From contig CBDBZL010000002.1 of NCBI GenBank assembly GCA_965213545.1, positions 310,001 to 374,000 of the forward strand: a stretch of 64,000 nucleotides of DNA. The letters run 5' to 3'. Source of the stretch: CBDBZL01 sp965213545 (lineage in GTDB: Bacteria > Pseudomonadota > Alphaproteobacteria > Sphingomonadales > Sphingomonadaceae). The position numbers were made by a program, and so were the translations under genes. This document shows positions 44,627 to 51,689 of this stretch, piece by piece. How positions within the stretch are numbered: the first letter of the stretch is position 1; every line of letters begins with the position of its first letter. Below the pieces are notes generated by a model, which had not been told where the DNA came from, did no database searches, and was given only the letters and a program-made list of their open reading frames with translations.

Positions 44627-45559
44627 CTAGAGTTTCTTGGCCAAAGCTTCGATATCATCCATCGTGATGATAGTCGTTGCCTCGGCATCAGGCAGCGTCT
44701 TTTTCACCATCGGCGCCAGCACCTTGCCGCCCAGCTCGATGAAATGCGCTACTCCCGCATCGGCCATCGCCAGCACGCTCTCGCGCCAGCGTACCCGGTC
44801 GGTGACCTGGCGCACGAGCAACGCGCGTTCCTCGTCCGGATCAGTGACCTGGGTGGCGGTGACATTGGCGTAGATAGGCAAGCGCATCGGACCTGGCGGC
44901 ACTTCGGCCAGAGCTTCGGACATGGCATCGGCCGCGGGTTGCATGAGCGAGCAGTGAAACGGTGCGGAGACCGGCAGCAGCACCGCGCGTTTGGCGCCGA
45001 ACTCCTTTGCCCGGTCGACCGCGCGCCCAATGGCGCGGGCATGACCCGAAAGCACCACTTGCGCCGGGTCGTTGTCATTGGCGACCTCGCACACTTCGCC
45101 CCCGCCCGCCGCTTCGGCAAGCCGCACCGCTGCATCGAGGTCGGCGCCGAGCAGCGCGCACATTGCCCCCTCACCCACCGGGGTTGCCGCCTGCATCGCC
45201 TCACCACGCCGCCGCAGCAGCCGTGCCGCATCGGACAGCGAGAACGCGCCGACAGCGGCGAGCGCGCTATACTCACCCAGCGAGTGACCGGCGACGCAGC
45301 CCCCTTTGGCCGCAAGCGAGACCCCACCCTCCTCGAGCACTCGCACGATGGCGAGCGAGTGCGCCATGATGGCGGGCTGGGCGTTGGCGGTCAGCGTGAG
45401 ATCGGCTTCGGGACCATTGCGCATCAAGGCGAACAGGCGCTGCGACAGCGCATCATCCACCTCCTCGAACACCTGCCGCGCCGCCGTGCTGGCTTCCGCA
45501 AGCGCGCTGCCCATGCCCTGTTTCTGGCTTCCCTGTCCGGGAAAAACGAATGCGATCAT
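44627..45559 (-). CDS. fabD: Malonyl-CoA:ACP transacylase
   Basis: Loads malonyl groups onto acyl carrier protein. It is 310 residues. The N-terminus is AFVFPGQGSQKQGMG, the catalytic Ser is in VAGHSLGEYSALAA, and the active-site His is in PVSAPFHCSLMQPA. All three motifs are intact. It lies 27 nt after ldcA and leads into the secreted-protein gene and fabG. Confidence 0.96.
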   Translation of the reverse strand: MIAFVFPGQGSQKQGMGSALAEASTAARQVFEEVDDALSQRLFALMRNGPEADLTLTANAQPAIMAHSLAIVRVLEEGGVSLAAKGGCVAGHSLGEYSALAAVGAFSLSDAARLLRRRGEAMQAATPVGEGAMCALLGADLDAAVRLAEAAGGGEVCEVANDNDPAQVVLSGHARAIGRAVDRAKEFGAKRAVLLPVSAPFHCSLMQPAADAMSEALAEVPPGPMRLPIYANVTATQVTDPDEERALLVRQVTDRVRWRESVLAMADAGVAHFIELGGKVLAPMVKKTLPDAEATTIITMDDIEALAKKL

Positions 45560-45586
45560 GCCTCAGCGCCCCTCTTCGCCCGTCGC

Positions 45587-46420
45587 TTATGGTCGCGCGG
45601 CTGATCGGGCAATACCGAAGGGGACGATCTTGTTGTCGGCGTCATGGCCAACATCCGCGGTGCCGAGAAAGGCGATACCCGCGCGCTCGCACCAATACCG
45701 GGCGATGTCGGCTGCTTCCATCCCGAAGGATCGGTCGTTTATCGGCACCTGGCTCACCCGCCCCAGCCGCAGCCCGGCGATATCGGGCAGATGTTCGGCG
45801 ATGCGGAAGAACAGGCGGTCGATGGCGTAGAGATGCTCGGAAACCTCCTCCACCATGACCACGTGGCCGGACAGGTCGGGCATCAGACCGGTCCCGGCCA
45901 GCATGGCGAGCGTGGTGAGGTTGAAGGCCGCTGCCGGACGCCCATCGTGGGCGAGCGAAGGCTCCAGCCCATCGCCCGATCCGCCAAGCCAGGCGAGCGC
46001 GCGCCGCACCGCCGCATCGCCGCCGGGCCGCGCGACATCCACCGGCATAGGCGCGTGCGCCTGCCGGCCGACATTTGCACGATACAAGGCGGCAAGCAGA
46101 TAACCGCAGTCGGAATATCCGGCGTAGAGCTTGTTATTGGCCGCCGGCCCATTCATCCGCGCCGCCGCCCGGGTCGCGATACGCACCGCCCCATAACCCC
46201 CCTTGGCGAACCAGACCGCATCGAAGGCGGGGTCGCAGGCACATTCGAGCAGCGCGTCGAGCCGCTGGTCATCGGTTCCGGCGAAATGCCCCGCCTCGCA
46301 GAAACATTGCTCATGGAACGACAATTCGAGGACACCCATTGCCGTTGCCATGCGCGTGACGTCCTGCGCCATTTGCCGGGTGATCGGGGTTGCCGGGGCG
46401 CATATCGCTACTCTGGTCAT
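45587..46420 (-). CDS. ldcA: LD-carboxypeptidase, peptidase family S66
   Basis: Trims the terminal D-Ala from murein tetrapeptides in the cytoplasm during wall recycling. It is 277 residues. The N-terminal VAICAPATPI, the conserved AKGGYGAVRIA and the nucleophile segment YAGYSDCGYLLAALY with Ser are visible. The C-terminal half has HVVMVEEVSEHLYAIDR. ATG 46420 (MTRVAICAPA) is the family start. It is divergent from the Mur ligase, with which it shares the recycling route. Confidence 0.88.
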   Translation of the reverse strand: MTRVAICAPATPITRQMAQDVTRMATAMGVLELSFHEQCFCEAGHFAGTDDQRLDALLECACDPAFDAVWFAKGGYGAVRIATRAAARMNGPAANNKLYAGYSDCGYLLAALYRANVGRQAHAPMPVDVARPGGDAAVRRALAWLGGSGDGLEPSLAHDGRPAAAFNLTTLAMLAGTGLMPDLSGHVVMVEEVSEHLYAIDRLFFRIAEHLPDIAGLRLGRVSQVPINDRSFGMEAADIARYWCERAGIAFLGTADVGHDADNKIVPFGIARSAARP

Positions 46421-46539
46421 TCGCCCTCCCCGCCCTGACCGCATGTGGCTGCGCGCTGTCCACGATCCGTTTTGCTATCGGCCGCTTACGATCACCCGGC
46501 CTTGTCTTGGCCTCAGCAAGTGCATAGCGCTGACGAGAG

Positions 46540-47979
46540 ATGAGCGACACCCCGCACCGTGCCCCCCTGCCGGGCGATATCACCTCGCGCCCCTGGTTCT
46601 TCTGCGGCATCGGCGGATCGGGCATGTTGCCGCTCGCGATCATCCTCAAGCGGTCGGGTGCACAAGTCGCAGGGTCGGACCGCAGCTTCGACCAGGGGCG
46701 CAGCGCGGGCAAGTTCGCCGCGCTGGAGAACACGGGCTTCGTGCTTTTCCCGCAGGATGGCAGCGGCATCACCGACAAGGCGCAGATCCTGGTTGCCTCG
46801 ACTGCCATAGAAGACAGCGTGCCCGATATCGCCAAAGCCAGGGCGCTGGGTTGCGCCAGGGTCAGCCGCGCCCAGCTCAACGCCCACCTGTTCAACCGCG
46901 CCGGCCGCGGTCTGGCGGTGGCGGGGACCAGCGGCAAATCCACCGTCACCGCAATGATCGGCTGGATCATGACGCATGCGGGGCACGATCCCACCATCAT
47001 GAACGGCGCGGTGATGAAGAACTTCGTTGCGCCCGACAATCCGCTTGCCAGCGCCCGGTTCGGCCCGGGCGCGTTGTACATCAGCGAGGTGGACGAAAGC
47101 GACGGCTCGATCGCGCTCTACCATCCCGACATTGCGGTGCTGACCAATGTCACCCTCGATCACAAGAGCCTCGACGAGTTGCGCGCATTGTTCGCCGGCT
47201 ACCTCGATGCCGCCGGCATGGCCGTAGTCAATAGCGACGAGGCAGAGGTGCGCGGTCTTACCAAGTTGCACCGGAATGTGCTGAGCTTCGGCATCGAAGC
47301 GCAGGACGCGGATATCGGCGTCGAGCCGGGGTCGATCGTCGAGGAACGCGCGGCCATTGGTGCCAAGGTCGTCGACCGACGCGTCAATCAGGGCCACCCG
47401 CTGCGCATCGCGCTGCCCGGCCGGCATAACCTGTCGAACGCGCTGGCCGCCGTCACCGCCTGCATGGCCGCAGGTGTGACGCTGGAGGATGCTGCAAGCG
47501 CGCTTGGCACCTTCGCGGGGTTGGCGCGCCGGTTCGATATTGTCGGGACAAGCCCGTCTGGCATCACGGTGATCGACGACTTCGCGCATAACCCCGACAA
47601 GGCCCGGGCCACCCTGGTCACGCTGAAGACCATGCCGGGCAGGGTCATCGCCCTGTTCCAGCCGCATGGCTATGGGCCGCTGCGCCAGATGGGCGACGAG
47701 CTTGCCGCGACCATCGCCTCGCAGCTCGACGAGCACGACCTGGTCATCCTGACCGACCCGGCCTATTTCGGCGGCACGGTCGATCGCAGCGAAGGGTCTG
47801 AACGCATCGTGCGGCGCATCGTCGAACAGGGCGGCAATGCCGAGCATATCGCCACCCGCGAGGCGGCCGCCGATCGTATCGTCGTCATTGCCCGCTCCGG
47901 CGACCGGGTGGTGATAATGGGCGCGCGCGACGATACGCTCGCCGATTTCGCCAAAAACTTGCTGGCCCGGCTCGAGTGA
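46540..47979 (+). CDS. Mur ligase of the MurC/Mpl type
   Basis: An ATP-dependent ligase of 479 residues. The N-terminal UDP-binding fold has FFCGIGGSGMLPLA. The ATP loop is VAGTSGKSTVTAMIGW. The middle domain shows LPGRHNLSNALAAVTA and FAGLARRFDIVG, and the C-terminal domain starts VIDDFAHNPDKA. It is divergent from an LD-carboxypeptidase gene and outside a dcw cluster, and the NGAVMKNF segment resembles Mpl. I therefore favour the recycling ligase that joins murein tripeptide to UDP-MurNAc. MurC cannot be excluded. Confidence 0.83.
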   Translation: MSDTPHRAPLPGDITSRPWFFCGIGGSGMLPLAIILKRSGAQVAGSDRSFDQGRSAGKFAALENTGFVLFPQDGSGITDKAQILVASTAIEDSVPDIAKARALGCARVSRAQLNAHLFNRAGRGLAVAGTSGKSTVTAMIGWIMTHAGHDPTIMNGAVMKNFVAPDNPLASARFGPGALYISEVDESDGSIALYHPDIAVLTNVTLDHKSLDELRALFAGYLDAAGMAVVNSDEAEVRGLTKLHRNVLSFGIEAQDADIGVEPGSIVEERAAIGAKVVDRRVNQGHPLRIALPGRHNLSNALAAVTACMAAGVTLEDAASALGTFAGLARRFDIVGTSPSGITVIDDFAHNPDKARATLVTLKTMPGRVIALFQPHGYGPLRQMGDELAATIASQLDEHDLVILTDPAYFGGTVDRSEGSERIVRRIVEQGGNAEHIATREAAADRIVVIARSGDRVVIMGARDDTLADFAKNLLARLE

Positions 47980-48251
47980 GCATCTACGAGCGCGCCATGC
48001 GCCATGCCTGGATGATGTGGGGCGTGGTGACGATGGCATTTTTCTTCATCGTCGCGGTCGACGCCATGGTCGGCCATTCCGATCTGGCCTTCGCGGTTGC
48101 CATCTTCGCGCTCATCATCGCCAATCGCCGCATCCTGGGCTTTCGATGCCCGCGCTGCGCCAGCAACCTGTTCTTCCGCGGCTGGCTGGTCCTGCCCTGG
48201 CCCAATCGTCGCTGCAGCAGCTGCGGCCTCGATCTCAGCTTTACCGGCTGA
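47976..48251 (+). CDS. Small membrane protein with a C-terminal zinc ribbon
   Basis: A 91-residue protein. Two hydrophobic segments (about 11-32 and 37-50) are followed by two CxxC pairs, CPRC and CSSC, spaced about 25 residues apart like a zinc ribbon. The GTG start overlaps the Mur ligase TGA by 4 nt (GTGA), so translation is coupled. No named family is recognised. Confidence 0.72.
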   Translation: MSIYERAMRHAWMMWGVVTMAFFFIVAVDAMVGHSDLAFAVAIFALIIANRRILGFRCPRCASNLFFRGWLVLPWPNRRCSSCGLDLSFTG

Positions 48252-48290
48252 TCCAGGACCATATCGTTCGCCGTGACCTGGCCGGCACGA

Positions 48291-48956
48291 TCAGCCGCAC
48301 CGTCTCGGCGCATCCCCCGCCGGCACCAGCCCCGGTCCCGTGGCGAGCTCACCAGCGGCCACCAGCTCATAAGCGCCCTCGCGCTCGACCGGAGGCTGCC
48401 TGCTCTGCCAGAAAAGCGTCAGCGTTTCGCCCGCATCCCAGCCGCGCCCGCCGATCACGCCCCAAACGAGCGCCCCTTCCTCGCAAGTCACCGCCAATCG
48501 TGCGCCTGCATCGGAAAGCGCCGCCTCGGCCGAAGAGACATCGAAGCCGGCAATGTTGTTATGAATGTCGACCGCCGATGCGGTGCGCAGGACACTCGTG
48601 CCCGCGGTCGGTTCGACCTGGAGCACGTAGGTGAAAGCCTCGCCCTCGCCCAACTCATCGGCCTCGCATGGCTCGGTGTTGGCGGGACAGGCGACGTAGC
48701 TGCGCATGATGGCACCGGCCCCGCCCGGCCCCCTCAGCTCGTAGCTCCGCTCGCTGCCCGCAAGGCGCGCGCCGAGTTCGAGCGAGGCGAAGTCCACGGA
48801 CCTTAAGTCGATCGCGTCGGGTTCGGGCAGCCTTTGCGCCTCAGGCTGGAGCGCGTCATCCTCCTCGATCGAGGAATCGTGCACAGGATCGCCGCCACAG
48901 CCTGTGACGAAGATAGCGAGCGCGGTGACGGCAAGAAAGCGGGCAGCAGGTCTCAT
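48291..48956 (-). CDS. Predicted lipoprotein of unknown function
   Basis: A 221-residue protein with a lipoprotein signal (ARFLAVTALAIFVTGC). The mature part is acidic and begins GGDPVHDSSIEEDD. It has Cys residues in VACPANTEPC, VTCEEG and a terminal RRCG. No domain is recognised. It converges on the small zinc-ribbon gene with a 39-nt gap and is divergent from rpsF. Confidence 0.75.
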   Translation of the reverse strand: MRPAARFLAVTALAIFVTGCGGDPVHDSSIEEDDALQPEAQRLPEPDAIDLRSVDFASLELGARLAGSERSYELRGPGGAGAIMRSYVACPANTEPCEADELGEGEAFTYVLQVEPTAGTSVLRTASAVDIHNNIAGFDVSSAEAALSDAGARLAVTCEEGALVWGVIGGRGWDAGETLTLFWQSRQPPVEREGAYELVAAGELATGPGLVPAGDAPRRCG

Positions 48957-49172
48957 CGGCTAATCTCCTATCGGCGCCTCTCGCCGGTCAATCGCCCCGG
49001 GTGCGCCGCTGTTCCGAGCGCAATGCTTGCAACGCACGGCGAAAGCGCTATGGACCCCCGCTTCCGCCGGATATTTTCAAGTTTTCGTGCGGGTACCCAA
49101 GTAAACCGGAGGGGCCGCCGTCGTCCGGACGGGCTGGCCAGCGATCGGCATGAAGTGGAAGGAAAGCGCACC

Positions 49173-49538
49173 ATGGCGCTCTACGAGCACGTGTTTCTGG
49201 CGCGCCAGGACCTGTCACAGGCGCAAGTCGACGCCCTGGCCGCACAGGCAACCGAAATCATCGAAGCGAACGAGGGCAAGGTTCTCAAGACCGAGACCTG
49301 GGGTCTGAAAAGCCTCGCCTACAAGATCGACCGCAACCGCAAGGCGCATTTCGTCATGCTCGATATCGTGGGACCGGGCTCGCTGGTCGCCGAACTGGAG
49401 CGCCAGAACAAGATCAACGAGGATATCATCCGCTGGCTCACCATCGCGGTGGAAGAGCATGAGGATGGCCCCAGCGTCATGATGCGCAAGAACGAGCGCG
49501 ACCGCCGTCGCCGCTCCGAGCGTGAGGAGCGCGGCTGA
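49173..49538 (+). CDS. rpsF: 30S ribosomal protein S6
   Basis: A platform protein of the small subunit that pairs with S18. It is 121 residues. The start MALYEHVFLARQDLS and KTETWGLKSLAYKIDRNRKA are typical, and the tail is Arg/Glu-rich. ATG 49173 has GGAAGGAAAG upstream, and the open frame back to 48834 is not coding. The 216-nt gap before it could hold a leader that binds S6:S18, but I cannot confirm such a structure by eye. Confidence 0.97.
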   Translation: MALYEHVFLARQDLSQAQVDALAAQATEIIEANEGKVLKTETWGLKSLAYKIDRNRKAHFVMLDIVGPGSLVAELERQNKINEDIIRWLTIAVEEHEDGPSVMMRKNERDRRRRSEREERG

Positions 49539-49762
49539 TGTCCCGTCCGTTTTTCCGCCGCCGCAAGTCCTGTCCGTTCCAGGCCAAGGATGCGCCGCCG
49601 ATCGACTACAAGGACGTGCGCCTGCTCCAGGGCTTCATGTCCGAGCGCGGCAAGATCGTGCCCAGCCGCATCACCGCGGTCTCGGGCAAGAAGCAGCGCG
49701 AACTGGCCCGGGCGATCAAGCGCGCGCGGCATCTGGGCTTGCTGCCCTACCTCGTGAAGTAA
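49538..49762 (+). CDS. rpsR: 30S ribosomal protein S18
   Basis: The partner of S6 on the 30S platform, 74 residues. FRRRKSCPF, IDYKDVRLLQGFMSERGKI and ARHLGLLPY are conserved. The ATG overlaps the rpsF TGA by 1 nt (TGATG). Confidence 0.97.
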   Translation: MSRPFFRRRKSCPFQAKDAPPIDYKDVRLLQGFMSERGKIVPSRITAVSGKKQRELARAIKRARHLGLLPYLVK

Positions 49763-49775
49763 GGGGTTCAGACCG

Positions 49776-50405
49776 GTGGATATCATCCTGCTCGAGCGGA
49801 TCGAGAACCTGGGCGGCATCGGCGACGTCGTCGGCGTGCGCGATGGCTATGCGCGCAACTTTCTCCTGCCGCAGAAGAAGGCGCTGCGAGCCAACGAGGC
49901 CAACCGCCGCGTGTTCGAAGCCAACCGCGGACGGCTTGAGGCGGAGAACGCGGCCCGGCGGGAGGAGGCCGAAAAGGCGGGTGGCAAGGTCGAGGGCGAG
50001 GAGATCGTGCTGATCCGTGCCGCTTCGAACTCGGGGCAGCTTTACGGCTCGGTCAATGTTCGTGATGTCGCCACCGCGCTGGCCGAAAAGGGCCACCAGG
50101 TCGATAAACGCCAGGTGGTGATGGGCTCGCCGATCAAGACGATCGGCATGTTCGAGGTCACCGTGGCGCTGCACCCGGAAGTGCGGGTGCTGGTCAAGGC
50201 CAATGTCGCGCGCTCGGATGACGAGGCCGAGCTCCAGCGTCAGGGTGTCGACGTGATCGCGCAGATGAGCGAGGATGAGCGCACCGAGAGCGAGGGTTTC
50301 ACCGAGACACTCGATCCCAATCGCGAGCTCGGCGAACTGCCACCGGTGCCCGAAGAGGTCGAGGGTGCCGGCGAGGCGGAAGCGGCGCCACCCGGCGACG
50401 TTTGA
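49776..50405 (+). CDS. rplI: 50S ribosomal protein L9
   Basis: Binds 23S rRNA domain V at the base of the L1 stalk. It is 209 residues, longer than E. coli L9 (149) because of an acidic C-terminal extension. The N-domain is MDIILLERIENLGGIGDVV with VRDGYARNFLLPQKKA. A long central helix and a C-domain with GQLYGSVNVRDVATAL follow. It then has about 40 extra residues rich in Glu (VPEEVEGAGEAEAAPPG). The start codon is GTG, 13 nt after rpsR. Confidence 0.96.
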   Translation: MDIILLERIENLGGIGDVVGVRDGYARNFLLPQKKALRANEANRRVFEANRGRLEAENAARREEAEKAGGKVEGEEIVLIRAASNSGQLYGSVNVRDVATALAEKGHQVDKRQVVMGSPIKTIGMFEVTVALHPEVRVLVKANVARSDDEAELQRQGVDVIAQMSEDERTESEGFTETLDPNRELGELPPVPEEVEGAGEAEAAPPGDV

Positions 50406-50491
50406 GTAATAGCGGATCGGCATGGGTGCGGCTGGCCGATGCGATGCTGCATCACCAGCCCGAACCGCCAAACAGGACCAAGAACCCTGCC

Positions 50492-50505
50492 CCTGAACGT
50501 TCAGG
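50492..50505. promoter_or_regulatory. 14-bp perfect palindrome CCTGAACGTTCAGG
   Basis: A gap-free palindrome in the 225-nt region between rplI and the membrane-protein gene, 126 nt before the latter's start. It could be an operator or a small terminator stem for rplI, but there is no T-tract. The regulator is unknown. Confidence 0.4.
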
Positions 50506-50630
50506 ATGTGCTATCAGCTGGCCACGAAGTTTCCGGACCAAGCGAACCAATTGATCCATCAGCAGATTATGTGGCGGAACCGCCGTGCTGATCGATGATT
50601 GTCGCACTGTTCCAGCAGGGGAGAACGAGC

Positions 50631-51629
50631 ATGGCGGATATACCCGTACGCCGCGACTACGACGGCTATCATCCAAGCGAATATGATACCGCGACGACGG
50701 TCCCGTCCTTATTGAAGCGTGTCTCATGGGGGGCGATCCTGGCCGGTTCGGCGGTCGCGCTGGGTATTCTGGTGCTCATGGGGCTGCTCGGCCTGGCGAT
50801 CGGCATCGGCTCGATCAACCCGGGTCAGGAACAAAACCCGATGTCGGGTCTGGGCACCGGCACCGTGATCTGGTGGGTCATCTCGTCGCTGGTGGCGCTG
50901 TTCATCGGTGGACGTGTGGCCGGCCAGCTTGCCGGGTTCCCTTCGCGCACCACCGCCATGCTGCATGGTTTGACCGTATGGGCGCTGGCCACTTTCGTCT
51001 CCGCTTGGTTGGCAAGTACGGCGGTCAGTTCGATCGTTGGCGGGGCGATGAGCCTGATCTCGGGTGCGGCGAGCGGCGTGGGCAGCGTAGTGGGTGCGGT
51101 GGCGCCCGACAGTCTGCCCGAGGCTGACACGCAGCGGCTCGCCGATCAGGCGCGGCAGGAAGTCGAGGACCTGACGCAGCAGGCAGGGCTTACTCAGGCC
51201 GACGCCAATGCCGCGCAGCAGGTGGTCGAGGATACCGCGCGTGACATCGTCACCTCGCCTGGCGATATCGGGCAGGACATCGACACCATGATCGATCAGC
51301 TGTTTCGCGGAGAGGGCGCGGTAGTTTCACCCGCCGAGCGGGATCGGCTTGTGGCAGCGGTTGCCGAACGGGCCGGGGTAACCCCTGCCGAAGCCGAGCG
51401 GACGGTGGATGCCTGGGTCGCCCAGACACGCGACGTCAGCGCCGATGTCAGCCAGGCGATCGAGCGCGGCGCCGATGATGTGACCGATACCATTTCGGCG
51501 GTGGCATGGGGCGCCTTCTTCACCTCACTGGCTTCGATGATCGCGGCGATTGTGGGTGCTGCAACGGGTGCGCCGAAGGAGCCGTTCATGCGCGCCCATC
51601 ACGAAACGGACGAAGTGCACACCGCCTGA
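50631..51629 (+). CDS. Multi-pass membrane protein of unknown function
   Basis: A 332-residue protein. The N-terminus is charged and Tyr-rich. Three membrane helices lie at about 33-60, 77-98 and 108-132. A long Gln/Ala/Asp-rich, probably helical soluble region spans about 150-280. A fourth helix lies near 290-312, just before the C-terminus. GGGGAGAACGAGC precedes ATG 50631. Helices 1 and 4 both contain WGA(I/F) with small residues, suggesting packing between them. I do not recognise a functional domain. It converges on the M2 peptidase gene. Confidence 0.8.
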   Translation: MADIPVRRDYDGYHPSEYDTATTVPSLLKRVSWGAILAGSAVALGILVLMGLLGLAIGIGSINPGQEQNPMSGLGTGTVIWWVISSLVALFIGGRVAGQLAGFPSRTTAMLHGLTVWALATFVSAWLASTAVSSIVGGAMSLISGAASGVGSVVGAVAPDSLPEADTQRLADQARQEVEDLTQQAGLTQADANAAQQVVEDTARDIVTSPGDIGQDIDTMIDQLFRGEGAVVSPAERDRLVAAVAERAGVTPAEAERTVDAWVAQTRDVSADVSQAIERGADDVTDTISAVAWGAFFTSLASMIAAIVGAATGAPKEPFMRAHHETDEVHTA

Positions 51630-51642
51630 TCTCATGAAGTGT

Positions 51643-51674
51643 GGGGGGGCTCGCCACGATCGGCTGGCCCCCCC
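51643..51674. terminator. Hairpin between convergent genes
   Basis: GGGGGGGC (51643-51650) pairs with GCCCCCCC (51667-51674) across a 16-nt loop that can itself fold (GCC/GGC). It lies in the 60-nt gap between the membrane-protein stop and the M2 peptidase stop. There is no T-tract, so it is probably a bidirectional structural barrier. Confidence 0.55.
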
Positions 51675-51689
51675 GGCCATGTCGCTCGC

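Noticed and set aside
48957..49172. Leader of rpsF as an S6:S18-binding regulatory RNA
   Set aside because: I could not identify a convincing conserved stem with the expected motif, so no RNA feature is called.
50476..50501. GGACC-N18-CGTT resembling an EcfG general-stress promoter before the membrane-protein gene
   Set aside because: It has one mismatch in the -35 and a longer than usual spacer, and its CGTT falls inside the palindrome. Chance is likely.
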